Part shown: positions 16,759 through 26,063 of the stretch, piece by piece
Position numbering within the stretch: position 1 is the stretch's first letter
How the letters are laid out: each line of letters begins with the position of its first letter
Assembly: GCF_025154015.1 (NCBI RefSeq)
Contig: NZ_JAOAMV010000008.1
Span: 49,980 to 113,979, forward strand
Length of the DNA stretch: 64,000 nt
Direction of reading: 5' to 3'
Source: Tsuneonella litorea
GTDB lineage: Bacteria > Pseudomonadota > Alphaproteobacteria > Sphingomonadales > Sphingomonadaceae
Translations under genes and position numbers: made by a program
Notes under the pieces: generated by a model
What the model was told of the DNA's origin: nothing
Database searches by the model: none
Seen by the model: the letters and a program-made list of their open reading frames with translations, nothing else

Positions 16759-16862
16759 GTGAACTGATTTCGATTGTGAAAGCACTTCCAGGCCTTGAGG
16801 CAGATTTGTAGGCTGCTTCCCGGATTTCGGAACCCAATCGGCGGTTGTGGTGTTTCCGCAGC

Positions 16863-17456
16863 ATGGACAATCGTGTTTATTTTGCTTCGAGCACTTTGCT
16901 TTTGGCTGCATGTGCGGCTGCGCCGATGCAATCGGAAGCTTCTGCTCCGAACCCGCCCTTGCCGGCATCTGCCCCATCTCCAAGCGTCTCAACGCGCTCT
17001 GTGGTAGCAGAACATCAAACGGAATTGAGCGCTCTAGTTCGTCAGGCGGACGTCGTTGCCACGGGAGTCGTGACCTCCGTCGATAACCGGTCGCCGGGGC
17101 CCGACGGAAATCGGACGACCGTCGATATCCGCACCGAACGCACTTACAAGGGCAGTGCCGGCAATGTCCGTTTACGATTTGGCGAAGGGTACAACAACGA
17201 CGGGTCCGTCGCCGATATCACAGGGGTGGTCAACGTGCTTCAGGGCAAAAGCGATGCATCCTTCCGACCGGGCGACCGCCTTTTGATCTTTGCGTCCCGC
17301 GCGGCATACGCCGAAGGATCGGTCGCGCGAGGCGGCGCTCCGCTCTCTGGCCACACACAGGCCCTCGCACTGTTCAAGATCATCAACGGCCAGGCAAGTG
17401 CGATCGGGAATGCGAGTTTCAATTTCCCGATAACCGAACTGGAGAATTCGCTATGA
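16863..17456 (+). CDS. Predicted lipoprotein
   Basis: 197 residues. The N-terminus MDNRVYFASSTLLLAACAAAP is a lipoprotein signal with lipobox LAAC. The mature part has a beta-rich region (ALVRQADVVATGVVTSVDNR, TTVDIRTERTYKGSAGNVRLRF) that resembles domains found in secreted proteins encoded beside metalloproteases, but no named family was assigned. The Shine-Dalgarno is weak and the start is chosen for the signal peptide. Its stop overlaps the next start by four bases (ATGA). Confidence 0.7.
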   Translation: MDNRVYFASSTLLLAACAAAPMQSEASAPNPPLPASAPSPSVSTRSVVAEHQTELSALVRQADVVATGVVTSVDNRSPGPDGNRTTVDIRTERTYKGSAGNVRLRFGEGYNNDGSVADITGVVNVLQGKSDASFRPGDRLLIFASRAAYAEGSVARGGAPLSGHTQALALFKIINGQASAIGNASFNFPITELENSL

Positions 17457-18265
17457 CTAAAGTGATGAAAGCGTCCGCGGTTGCGGCTGTGCTTTGCAGC
17501 TTAGCTGCGCCCAGCATTGTCGCGTCGCAAGAGGACGGTGGCGCTCAGGAAAGAGACTTCGTCGGGCCATACCTTCAGCAGAAGCAGAGCGAACTGGCCG
17601 CACAAGACGGGCTGTTGAATGCTTCGGGCAAGGCAAACATCGCAAAGGGAATTTATTCGGTCCTTATTGCTCGCGATCCGCTGGCAAACAAGGACATCGA
17701 GGGCGGTGCACGTAAGGATGAGGTTCGATCTGCGCTACTGCGTACGCTTGCAAACTACTTGGCCAGCGTCGGCAAAACGCCAGCTGATCTAAACCAAGCA
17801 CTTCGCTCGGGCATCTCACCCGTCGAGGCAGCGGCCAACGTCCTCTTTTATCGCCCGGACACTCAACAGGAATTCTGGGCGTCGGAGGTTGTGGTCGTCG
17901 GACGCCTGAAATCTGTATCGCCCATCCAAGGCGTGAAAGGCATAGGTTCGGCCGCCAATTTCGAAGTCGTGGAGAGCCTCAAGGGCGGATACTCAGCTGG
18001 AGACACGATTCAGCTAATGCAGGCAAGCGGAACCGATGTCGCAATCGCCGGAGAACTCACCGAGGGGTCGGCCGGTGATTACCTGCTGTTGGTCTCACCA
18101 ACGAGATATGCCGCATTCACTGGCACGCGCCCCTCGCCAAAGGCGACACGCGTCCTTGCACAATTTTCGCCCTACCGCATCACCGACGGCACGTTAGTTG
18201 CCACCGGATATAGCGCCGCATCGAATGGCAAGTCGCTGGCTGACTACCGGGAGCAGATAAACTGA
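17453..18265 (+). CDS. Exported hypothetical protein
   Basis: 270 residues with a Sec-type signal peptide (KASAVAAVLCSLAAPSIVAS, residues 6-25). Residues ~145-200 (EFWASEVVVVGRLKSVSPIQ, NFEVVESLKGGYSAGDTIQL) echo a segment of the preceding lipoprotein (VVATGVVTSV, RTYKGSAGNVRL), so the two are probably diverged relatives. It is translationally coupled to that gene and followed 36 bases later by a metzincin gene. A role as binding partner or inhibitor of the protease is a guess from context. Confidence 0.65.
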   Translation: MTKVMKASAVAAVLCSLAAPSIVASQEDGGAQERDFVGPYLQQKQSELAAQDGLLNASGKANIAKGIYSVLIARDPLANKDIEGGARKDEVRSALLRTLANYLASVGKTPADLNQALRSGISPVEAAANVLFYRPDTQQEFWASEVVVVGRLKSVSPIQGVKGIGSAANFEVVESLKGGYSAGDTIQLMQASGTDVAIAGELTEGSAGDYLLLVSPTRYAAFTGTRPSPKATRVLAQFSPYRITDGTLVATGYSAASNGKSLADYREQIN

Positions 18266-18301
18266 CCGGCATCAGACCGACTGAATAAGGAGCACACTCT
18301 T

Positions 18302-18919
18302 ATGAAACCCCACATTGTTCTGTTTGCGTCTGGCGCAATGGTCGCCATCGGCTTGCCCTCGGTCGCGTCGGCCGATGTCATGCCCTACAAGATGTCGACA
18401 AACACGAACGGCTTCGAAATTCTTTTGGCGATGCCAGAAGCGGGAGATGCGCCCACGCTACGAGCGGCTCAGACGTGGACCGACGTGGGCTCGAAGCTTG
18501 TGTTCTCTTATACTGGTCTGGGGCGAACCGAGGATACCGCTCAGAACCCCTCCCTTGACCGCACGGGAGTCCAGATCCAACCCAAGGTGACCAGTTTCTA
18601 TGCCGGTAGTCCGGACTGGGCGGGTTTGACTTATCGAACAGCTTCCAGCGCAACCACGACATCCGATGCGGACATCGTCATAAACGCCGACAAGATCGCC
18701 GCAGGTTCCTTTTACTACGGCACAGGAACCCCTCCGAGCAACCAAAATGACTATGAGAGCGTCGTCGTGCATGAGTTTGGCCACGTGGCCGGTTTCGATC
18801 ACGACGACAATCTCACACCATACTGCGTCATGGTGTCAAAGCTTTATGGAAACTGGGTCGCCCGGACCCCATGCACGTCCGAGAGGGCCACGCTTCGGTC
18901 GAAGTATGGAGTTCGCTGA
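18302..18919 (+). CDS. Secreted metzincin-type zinc metalloprotease
   Basis: 205 residues. A signal peptide covers residues 1-24 (ending PSVASA). The zinc site HEFGHVAGFDH at 157-167 is the full metzincin HExxHxxGxxH motif; a methionine that could form the Met-turn follows (YCVMVSKLYG). The upstream AADIVIN-like segment (SDADIVINADKI) is typical of matrixin-like folds. AAGGAG lies 11 bases before the ATG. It ends a three-gene exported-protein unit carried behind the integrase pair. The substrate is unknown. Confidence 0.85.
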   Translation: MKPHIVLFASGAMVAIGLPSVASADVMPYKMSTNTNGFEILLAMPEAGDAPTLRAAQTWTDVGSKLVFSYTGLGRTEDTAQNPSLDRTGVQIQPKVTSFYAGSPDWAGLTYRTASSATTTSDADIVINADKIAAGSFYYGTGTPPSNQNDYESVVVHEFGHVAGFDHDDNLTPYCVMVSKLYGNWVARTPCTSERATLRSKYGVR

Positions 18920-19465
18920 ATGGGTCCGTTTGGCTCCCAAACTGCCCCTGAAATCGCGGGATGGGCGATGGGAGGACCGGCAGGAGAATGCCTCAACGTG
19001 ACGGCCCCCAAGCCGCGATTGCGGTACGCGAGTCTCTTGCCGCTAGCGCCGCTCTCTTGATGATCCAACTGCCGTACCTTCGTCCCGTAAGGGCCGCCAG
19101 GAGCCAAACCGTCCGACAGGGCGACTGAGCCGGTCTACGGCTCCACACTCCATGTGTCCTAAGCGCCGCAAAGCGTTGAGAACCGCGACTCAGTTTCGCT
19201 CCTTTCCGGCGCTTGTCTCTTCCCTGCCGCACCGCGCCCTGCACGAAAGAGGCGGGAGGGGTTGACGTTCTTCATGCGTCTTAATCCACCGCCCAGTCTG
19301 GTCGGAGCAGATGGCCATCTGTTACCAAACGGGGGCTGGGTGAGAACAAACTCGTGCGGTGACGACTTCCCCTCATGCCCCGGATGGGCTACAAAATCCG
19401 CGTGAAACCAAGGCTTCACCCTCGAAATTTGGCGGGGGAAGTGGTCGATCGCAGCGGTCCAAATA

Positions 19466-19495
19466 GGGAACAACTTCGTGCACACCCTACCCCGC
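19466..19495 (+). repeat. Right copy of att-like imperfect direct repeat
   Basis: GGGAACAA, six bases, then GCACACCCTACCCCGC; 15 of the 16 last bases match the copy at 14136-14151 and the first block is identical. The two copies enclose the integrases and the three exported-protein genes, about 5.3 kb. Confidence 0.45.
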
Positions 19496-19694
19496 GATTT
19501 CGGGATTTATCTTTCTGTTATTGCTAGAGAATGTGGTTTTGGGCGAAATCAACCCGTCTGCGAGTAGAGCGGCTTTGCGCTGATCCGCTGACAACTCACA
19601 TCCATCTATCACTCTGAAATGTCGTCCGAATCTTTCGATTGACTGCGAGTTGTTCACGATTTATTCTCATCGGCACCTTCCGCAAGGTGAGCCA

Positions 19695-19719
19695 GGTTCC
19701 GTCGGCCCGACAAGGAACC
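19695..19719 (+). promoter_or_regulatory. Hairpin covering the ribosome-binding site of 19726
   Basis: GGTTCC-GTCGG-C-CCGAC-AA-GGAACC folds into an 11-bp stem with a two-base bulge. Its 3' arm contains the AAGGAA that serves as Shine-Dalgarno for the start at 19726, so folding would block translation. It could also be a binding palindrome for the encoded ribbon-helix-helix protein. Confidence 0.5.
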
Positions 19720-19725
19720 TGTATC

Positions 19726-20058
19726 ATGACCCGACAAGATCGGCTTCAGACATTCGTATCTCTCTCCGTTGGTAACTGGGTTCGCCAGTGTGCCGCGGAC
19801 CATGGCGTCAGTGTCAGCGTCTTTATTCGTGACCTCATCGTCGCAGCGTGGCAGCGCGATAACGAGGCGAAGGACAGGCCCGCAGGGCTCGATCCCGCGC
19901 GCCAGGCAATCTTCATTTCGGTGGCGCTCGATGCGCTTCTGGCCAGCCATTCTGACGCGAGTTTGCGCGACCGTACTCACGAGGCCTACCGGCGACGCCT
20001 CGAGCGTCTTGGCCTCCCCGTCAACGCAAACATGGGAGGCCAATCCCATGAAGCATAA
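19726..20058 (+). CDS. Relaxosome accessory protein, ribbon-helix-helix-like
   Basis: 110 residues. Residues 6-40 (LQTFVSLSVGNWVRQCAADH, then GVSVSVFIRDLIVAAWQ) fit a beta strand followed by two helices with the GVSxSxFIR turn of ribbon-helix-helix DNA-binding proteins. The rest is helical and basic (RDRTHEAYRRRLERLGLP). It overlaps traD by 11 bases. Position before traD and the relaxase points to oriT binding and relaxosome assembly, and probably autoregulation. The start is set by AAGGAA upstream; a longer frame from 19639 is possible but lacks a site. Confidence 0.7.
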   Translation: MTRQDRLQTFVSLSVGNWVRQCAADHGVSVSVFIRDLIVAAWQRDNEAKDRPAGLDPARQAIFISVALDALLASHSDASLRDRTHEAYRRRLERLGLPVNANMGGQSHEA

Positions 20059-22360
20059 TCTCCTGAATTTCACCCGCGGGAGCCAGTTGCTCGGCCACTT
20101 TGGTTTCATGTTTGCAGCCGGCCTGAAGGGCCCCTTGATTGTCACCGGCCTGGTAGCGGTCGGCACCTGCTATTGGGAAGTGCGGTCGGCTCTGAGTGAT
20201 CACCAGATCTACCTGGTCTGGATGCATATCTACGCCAGTCTCTATGCATTCATGGAGTTCGATCCGGCCAAGCTGGTCAACCTTGAACTGCTTGACGGCG
20301 AAAGGGTCGGCCTCCCGTTCGGCATCGTTCGCGAGTTCCCGCCGATGCGCGAGGCGGTCGAGGCGTTTCGTACGGCAGTGAAGCAGGGATTGCTGGTCTC
20401 GGCGGTACTGCTGATCCCGGCCTTCGTGTTTTTCTGGTGGTTCGCCGAGCGCTTTGGCGGGCGGTCGAAGGAGCGCAAGCACGAGCGCGGTGCAATGCTT
20501 GTTTCGCTCGACGAACTCGAAGAGGAAATCGAGCGTCACAACAAGGCATTCCGGGCCGAGGAATTGGGACGCAAGTTCGGCTGGAAGTGGCGGCTTGCGA
20601 GCTCGTCGGCGCTCGCCGAAGCGGGCCACTACCAACCCGCACATCTCGCCGGCGTAAGCTGGCCGTGGCGGCTCGAGCAGAGCCACGCCATGCTCATCGG
20701 TACGACCGGAACCGGCAAGACCGTGGCGCTCACCGAACTAGTTGCCGAAGCGCGTGAACGCGGCCAGCGCGCGGTCATTTTCGACCTGACAGGGGCCTTT
20801 ATCGAAGCCTTCTACGATCCCGCGCGCGACATCATTCTCAATCCTGTCGATGTGCGGTGTCCGCTGTGGAGCGTGTTCAACGACTGCACGACGGAAGCTG
20901 AGTTTCATGCCGCTGCCGAAGCGCTCGTGCCCCATGACGGGGGTGGTTCAGAACAGTTCTGGGTGCTCGCGGCGCGCATGCTGTTCGTCGAGATGTGTCT
21001 TCATCTTGCTCGTACCGGCACTGCAACCAACGAGGCCTTGGCACGGCGGCTGATGACCGCTGACCTGTCCGAAGTGCATAAGCTGATGCGAGGAACGATG
21101 GCCGATCCGCTGACCGCCCCGGAAGCGGCCCGCATGGCGGAATCGATCCGCGCGGTATTCAATGCGAATGCGAAAGTGCTCAAGCTCTTGCCCTCATCCG
21201 GACCGCGTTTTTCGGTCCGTGACTGGGTCAAAGGCGACTGCCAGGCAGGCTCGATCCTGTTCCTCTCTGCCCGCTATGTCGACATGAGCATCTCCTCGCA
21301 ATTGCTGACGCTGTGGCTCGACACGGCGATGAATACGCTCATGACGCTCGAGCGCACGCAGGACCTGCGGATGTGGTTTCTGATCGACGAACTCGGCGCC
21401 CTTCACCGACTACCGGCCCTCGAAAAGGGGCTGCAAACCGCGCGCAATTTTGGCGGTGCGATCGTCACCGGGGTGCATGCGTTTGCCAAGCTCAAGGAAG
21501 TCTACGGCGAGAACATGGCCATGACACTTTCCTCGCTTGCGCGAACCAAGCTCATCCTGGCGACGGCCGATCGAGAGACAGCGACCTGGTGCTCCGATTT
21601 CATCGGCCACCGGCAGGTGCGCGACATGGAAGAAGGCTACAGCTACGGGTACAACAATGCGCGCGATGCAGTCAGCCTGACGCCGAGGCGGCAGATCGAG
21701 CCATTGCTCCTGCCCGATCAGTTTATGAACCTTCCGAGGTTGTCGGCCTACATCAAATTTCCTGACGGATTCCCCGCTGCGCCGGTTTCGCTCATTCCGC
21801 GGACGCGTGGCCGTATTGCCGAAGGTTTCATCGCCCGCGTGAAACCGCTCATAAAGCCTGGCCAGGGTCCTGCGGCAATGACGCCCCAAGCAAAGCCGGG
21901 TTCGAAACCGAATGACGAGCATCCCGCCTCGAACGATGACGGTGCCGGTAAGCCTGTCGATACTAAGCAGCTCAAACTCGACCTGGAGGGGCAGCGCCGT
22001 GTCGCCGATGAACCGCAGGATCGTCAGGAGCCTGTGCAGTTTGAAAAGCTGAATGCAGGGCGCGCTGCTGCTAATCTCGGTGCCGAAACCCGTCCCGATG
22101 CTCATCTGGATGCAGGTCCAACGCTACCTCTCGCCGCCGTGCGAACCGGAGAGGATGCACCAGCAATGGGCGGGGAACAGCATCTGTCTGAACCCGGAGA
22201 AGCCGGCGATGACGCAGGTGGCAGGGACGGCTCGACGCCTCATGGCCGTGCGGCGGCTAACGGGTGCCAGCTTCTCACACCGGTCGAAAAAGACCTGCGC
22301 GAAGGCGCGGTCGCAGATCCCCCAGAAAAGGACTTCGGCGAGTTCGAGCCAGATATGTGA
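20048..22360 (+). CDS. traD: Type IV secretion coupling protein TraD (VirD4 family)
   Basis: 770 residues. Two membrane segments lie near residues 20-40 and 108-128 (GLLVSAVLLIPAFVFFWWF). The RecA-like ATPase has Walker A GTTGTGKT at 218-225 and Walker B MWFLIDELGAL near 441-451; the conserved coupling-protein segment ARNFGGAIVTGVHAFAKLKEVYG follows. The C-terminal ~150 residues are proline- and acid-rich and disordered-looking, ending EKDFGEFEPDM, as in TraD proteins that dock on the relaxosome. The start overlaps the preceding gene, and the longer frame from 19769 is just its antisense-free extension through that gene. It delivers the relaxase-DNA complex to the secretion channel encoded at 36.6-54.3 kb. 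Confidence 0.93.
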   Translation: MKHNLLNFTRGSQLLGHFGFMFAAGLKGPLIVTGLVAVGTCYWEVRSALSDHQIYLVWMHIYASLYAFMEFDPAKLVNLELLDGERVGLPFGIVREFPPMREAVEAFRTAVKQGLLVSAVLLIPAFVFFWWFAERFGGRSKERKHERGAMLVSLDELEEEIERHNKAFRAEELGRKFGWKWRLASSSALAEAGHYQPAHLAGVSWPWRLEQSHAMLIGTTGTGKTVALTELVAEARERGQRAVIFDLTGAFIEAFYDPARDIILNPVDVRCPLWSVFNDCTTEAEFHAAAEALVPHDGGGSEQFWVLAARMLFVEMCLHLARTGTATNEALARRLMTADLSEVHKLMRGTMADPLTAPEAARMAESIRAVFNANAKVLKLLPSSGPRFSVRDWVKGDCQAGSILFLSARYVDMSISSQLLTLWLDTAMNTLMTLERTQDLRMWFLIDELGALHRLPALEKGLQTARNFGGAIVTGVHAFAKLKEVYGENMAMTLSSLARTKLILATADRETATWCSDFIGHRQVRDMEEGYSYGYNNARDAVSLTPRRQIEPLLLPDQFMNLPRLSAYIKFPDGFPAAPVSLIPRTRGRIAEGFIARVKPLIKPGQGPAAMTPQAKPGSKPNDEHPASNDDGAGKPVDTKQLKLDLEGQRRVADEPQDRQEPVQFEKLNAGRAAANLGAETRPDAHLDAGPTLPLAAVRTGEDAPAMGGEQHLSEPGEAGDDAGGRDGSTPHGRAAANGCQLLTPVEKDLREGAVADPPEKDFGEFEPDM

Positions 22361-22419
22361 GAGGCAATTGGGGAGGGATTACCTGGCCGCGAGGGGAGCC
22401 GTGATGAGGACCAGACAGA

Positions 22420-25344
22420 ATGCTTTCCGTTGCCAATGTGCGCTCCCCTTCGGCTGCTGCGAGCTATTTCGCGGCAGACAATTACTACACCGGTGCCGAT
22501 GCCGATCGTTCCGGAACCTGGGTCGGGAAGGGAGCGGAACGTCTTGGTCTTGAGGGGCGCGTCAGCGCCGAGCAGTTCGATGCCTTGCTGCGGGGAGAAC
22601 TTCCCGGTGGCGTCCGAGTCGGCAATCCGGGCCAAGCTCACAGGCCTGGAACCGACCTCACATTCTCACTCCCGAAAAGCTGGTCGCTGATAGCGCTGGT
22701 GGGCGGTGACCAGCGGATTATCGATGCCTACCGCGAGGCCGTCATCGAGACCTTGCGCTGGGCAGAAAAGAACGCGGCGCAGACCCGGATGGGCAGTCAG
22801 GCTGGCTACGGGAAGGTCGCGACAGATAATCTGACGATTGGTCTTTTCCAGCACGACACCAATCGCAACCAGGAACCAAACCTGCATTTTCACGCGGTCG
22901 TGGCGAATGTCACGCAAGGCAGCGACGGGAAGTGGCGCGCGCTTCGCAACGACAAGCTTTGGTCGTTCAACACGCTGCTCAACTCGATGACCATGGCGCG
23001 CTTTCGTCTGGCGGTCGAGAAGATGGGTTACGAAGCAGGGCCGGTTGGAAAGCATGGCAACTTCGAAGCAGCGGGCATTGCCCGCGAGCAGGTCATGGCC
23101 TTTTCGACGCGGCGCGAAGAAGTCCTCGACGCGGTACGCCAGCTGGGTGAGAACACCCCGAAAACCCGCGACATTGCTGTGCTCGATACGAGGAAAAGCA
23201 AGGCGCCCGTCAGGGACCGGGAAGGCCTTCTCGATGCGTGGCGGCAGAAAGCCCAGGAAGTCGGAATTGACCTTGCCCGCTTGATCGATGCGTCGCAGAT
23301 GCGGGCTGCAACGAAGGACATTCCCAGATCGAAAGAAGGGAGCCTTCTTCAGCGTGGAATTGTGAAGCTGAGAGAGTTCGCGCAGCGGATCAAGGGCGAT
23401 CCGGCTGATCCACTGATCCCTGCCCATGTCCTCAAGCAGGATGCGCCGACCATCGCGGCCGCACAGGCCGTGGCCTCTGCGGTGCGTCATCTCTCACAGC
23501 GCGAGGCAGCATTTCCCCGTGAGGGATTGCTGAAGGCGGCACTCGATTTTGGGCTTCCGACGACGGTGGACCACATCGAAACCCGTGTGAACGCATTGGT
23601 CAGAAGCGGCGCACTCGAATCCGGCAAAGGCGAGCACAAAGGCTGGCTGGCGAGCCGGGAGGCGCTTGACCTTGAAAGCACCATTCTCGCGAACGTCGAC
23701 CAGGGACGAGGTGCGGTGTTGCCCATCCTGAATCGGCCGGACGCTGCAGAACGGGTTCAGGCAGTTGCCGCGATCAACCACGGAATTTCGCTCAACGAAG
23801 GGCAGGAGAATGCGGCGAGTCTTGTGCTCTCATCGCGTGACAGGATCCTAGCGATCCAGGGCATAGCCGGGGCGGGCAAAAGCAGCGTGATGAAGCCGGT
23901 TGCCCAGCTGCTCCGCGAGGAAGGCAAGCAGGTGCTGGGGCTCGCGGTACAGAACACGCTCGTCCAGATGCTCGAACGCGACACCGGCATCCGTTCGATG
24001 ACCATTGCCCGCTTTCTTGCCCAATGGGGCAGGCTTCTGCACGAGCCGGGAAATGCCTCCCTGCTTGGCGAGGCTCGGAGCGCGCTCGGAGACCATGTCC
24101 TGGTGCTCGACGAGGCGTCGATGGTGTCGAACGAGGACAAGGCCAAGCTGGTACGGCTGGCAAACCTAGCCGAAGTCCATCGCCTGGTTCTCGTCGGCGA
24201 CAAGCGACAGCTAGGCGCCGTCGACGCCGGTAAGCCCTTCGACCTCGTCCAGCAGGCCGGGATCGAGCGCGCCAAAATGGATGTGAATCTGCGCGGCCGC
24301 GATCCCATCCTGCGGCGAGCCCAGGCCGCCGCGCAGGAGGGACGCATCGACGATGCGCTCCAGGCTCTCGCTCCTTCAACCATCGAGGCTCGCGGGGACA
24401 GTGCGATTGTTGCTGCCGAAAAGTGGCTTTCGCTCAGCCCGGCGGATCGGGATCGAACGTCGATCTACGCGTCGGGTCGAGCCTTACGGTCTGCGGTCAA
24501 CGAGGCTGTCCAGCGCGGGCTCAAGGCCAATGGCGAGCTCGGCCCACGATCGGGCCGGCTGACCGTTCATTCGCGGGTGAATGTGACACATGAGGAGCTG
24601 CGATACCTTCGCGCATATCAACCGGGCATGGTCCTCAACTTTCGCTCGCGCGACAGCACCCAGAAACTCTCCAAGGGCGACTACACCGTCAAAACCATCG
24701 ACCATGCGCGCAAGCAGCTCGTGCTTGAGGACAGGAAGGGGCGGGTTCGCAAGTTCAATCCCGCGCGTCTACGACCAGGCGCAGACGATAGCCGGCTGTC
24801 GCTCTTCGAACGCAAATCGCTGTCCATCATTGAGGGTGACAAGATTCGTTGGACCGACAATGACCACAAGCGCGGGCTGTTCAACGCCGACCAGGCGAGG
24901 GTCGTGGCCATCGACACGAAGGGCGTATTGGTGGAGACATCAGCGGGCAAAGAGCTCCGCCTGAGCCGCGGCGACCCCATGCTCAAACGCATGGACCTCG
25001 CCTATGCCCTCAATGCGCATATGGCGCAGGGACTGACCTCCGATCGCGGGATCGCGGTGATGGACAGCCGCGAACGCAATCTCGCCAACCGGCAGACCTT
25101 CCTGGTCACGGTCACGCGGCTTCGCGACGGCCTTACGCTGATTGCAGATAATGCCGAGAAACTCGGCCGGGCCATCAAGTCCAACAGCGGCGAGAAAGCA
25201 TCGGCCCTAGAAGTAACACAAAGGCTCAAAGCGGCAGCGGCCAAGGGCCTTTCGCAAGACAAGGATGTTGGCAGCGCTTCGCATGCAAGTGACAAGCCCG
25301 AACTGACAAAGGAAAGGGTAAAGCCTTTCGAAATCGGGATCTGA
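22420..25344 (+). CDS. traI: MobF-family relaxase/helicase (TraI/TrwC type)
   Basis: 974 residues. The TrwC relaxase domain covers ~1-290: early tyrosines Y16, Y22 and Y23 are candidates for nicking, and HFHAVVAN (H156, H158) is part of the metal-binding histidine cluster. A RecD/TraI-like SF1 helicase follows: GIAGAGKSS at 481-489, HVLVLDEASMVS near 560, and VGDKRQLGAVDAG. The C-terminal UvrD-like part has YALNAHMAQGLTSDRGI and TRLRDGLTLI. At 974 residues it is shorter than F TraI (1756) but typical of TrwC-type. It follows traD by 59 bases. It nicks oriT, stays bound to the DNA 5' end and unwinds the strand. Confidence 0.94.
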   Translation: MLSVANVRSPSAAASYFAADNYYTGADADRSGTWVGKGAERLGLEGRVSAEQFDALLRGELPGGVRVGNPGQAHRPGTDLTFSLPKSWSLIALVGGDQRIIDAYREAVIETLRWAEKNAAQTRMGSQAGYGKVATDNLTIGLFQHDTNRNQEPNLHFHAVVANVTQGSDGKWRALRNDKLWSFNTLLNSMTMARFRLAVEKMGYEAGPVGKHGNFEAAGIAREQVMAFSTRREEVLDAVRQLGENTPKTRDIAVLDTRKSKAPVRDREGLLDAWRQKAQEVGIDLARLIDASQMRAATKDIPRSKEGSLLQRGIVKLREFAQRIKGDPADPLIPAHVLKQDAPTIAAAQAVASAVRHLSQREAAFPREGLLKAALDFGLPTTVDHIETRVNALVRSGALESGKGEHKGWLASREALDLESTILANVDQGRGAVLPILNRPDAAERVQAVAAINHGISLNEGQENAASLVLSSRDRILAIQGIAGAGKSSVMKPVAQLLREEGKQVLGLAVQNTLVQMLERDTGIRSMTIARFLAQWGRLLHEPGNASLLGEARSALGDHVLVLDEASMVSNEDKAKLVRLANLAEVHRLVLVGDKRQLGAVDAGKPFDLVQQAGIERAKMDVNLRGRDPILRRAQAAAQEGRIDDALQALAPSTIEARGDSAIVAAEKWLSLSPADRDRTSIYASGRALRSAVNEAVQRGLKANGELGPRSGRLTVHSRVNVTHEELRYLRAYQPGMVLNFRSRDSTQKLSKGDYTVKTIDHARKQLVLEDRKGRVRKFNPARLRPGADDSRLSLFERKSLSIIEGDKIRWTDNDHKRGLFNADQARVVAIDTKGVLVETSAGKELRLSRGDPMLKRMDLAYALNAHMAQGLTSDRGIAVMDSRERNLANRQTFLVTVTRLRDGLTLIADNAEKLGRAIKSNSGEKASALEVTQRLKAAAAKGLSQDKDVGSASHASDKPELTKERVKPFEIGI

Positions 25345-25358
25345 GCCGAGGAGAGCTC

Positions 25359-25994
25359 CTAAAGCGCGCGTCCGAACCAGATGACACGCCCGACCACCTG
25401 GATTTCGGACCGGTCGACGTCGTCCCAGCTGGGATAAGCCGAATTATCGCTACTGATGGTGATCTTGCGGCCACCGGGCTTTAGCGTCACGCGTTTGACC
25501 ACCAGCGCGTCGTCGGCGCGCAGGACGTAGATGCCGTCACGCAACCGCGAGCCTTGGTCCGATGCATCGACCAGCACCTCGTCGCCATCGCTGAGCGTCG
25601 GTTCCATGGAGTCGCCCAGGACGTGGATGATCGAAAGGCTGGCGCTTTTTGCCCGCGTTAGCCGGCCAAGCCAGCGTTCGTCGAAACCGAAGCGGGTATG
25701 GGCGGTCTCGCTTTCGGCAATCGCTCCGAAACCTGCCGATGCATCGACATTGAGCACGGGTATTTCGATCAACCCGTCACGTATGGGTGCGGGCGGTCCG
25801 CCAAGCACTTGCTCGTCGACCCCGAAGAAGCTGGCAAGCGTGCGCCGGTCATTGTCATCCAGCTTTCGCGGCGAGCCGCGCTTGATGAACTGCTGAATGT
25901 AGGACGAGTTTCGTCCGATCATCCGCGAGATCGAGGAATATCCGAGCCGTCTCTGCTGGATCAGGCGATCAAGCTCCTCTCTGACATGTTCCAT
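25359..25994 (-). CDS. S24 family LexA/CI-like repressor
   Basis: 211 residues. The N-terminal ~60 residues form an HTH (GYSSISRMIGRNSSYIQQFIKRGSPRKL). The C-terminal peptidase domain has Ser129 (GDSMEPTL) and Lys167 (VVKRVTL), the S24 catalytic pair, and an Ala-Gly pair at 87-88 (DASAGFGA) at the place of the self-cleavage bond. RecA filaments would be expected to induce cleavage, as for LexA and CI. It is convergent with the relaxase and divergent from a small gene; a GAAC-N7-GAAC box lies 70 bases before its start. It is a candidate regulator of conjugation genes, see the boxes at 54.4-54.6 kb. Confidence 0.88.
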   Translation of the reverse strand: MEHVREELDRLIQQRRLGYSSISRMIGRNSSYIQQFIKRGSPRKLDDNDRRTLASFFGVDEQVLGGPPAPIRDGLIEIPVLNVDASAGFGAIAESETAHTRFGFDERWLGRLTRAKSASLSIIHVLGDSMEPTLSDGDEVLVDASDQGSRLRDGIYVLRADDALVVKRVTLKPGGRKITISSDNSAYPSWDDVDRSEIQVVGRVIWFGRAL

Positions 25995-26063
25995 CGTGTC
26001 GTTCCTTCTGACGGTCTCAGGAGAGAAGGAAATCTCCTAGACTCGATGGAACCTTCCTACTAA

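Larger units (their letters stand above)
18920..19725. other. Long non-coding stretch, possible oriT region
   Basis: About 800 bases without a credible gene; the frames present overlap in all directions and lack ribosome-binding sites. It carries the right att-like repeat (19466-19495), a segment at 19310-19326 (ATGGCCATCTGTTACCA) that matches 14/16-15/17 of the bases near the start of the first integrase, and then a more AT-rich stretch (~19500-19680) with an AGCGG/CCGCT inverted repeat. It lies just upstream of the relaxosome accessory gene, TraD and relaxase, where oriT of MobF systems is often found. No nic site could be recognised by eye. Confidence 0.4.

Noticed and set aside
19159..19485. 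- strand frame of 108 codons in the gap before the relaxosome genes
   Set aside because: No ribosome-binding site, no recognisable motif, and it runs across the repeat copies.
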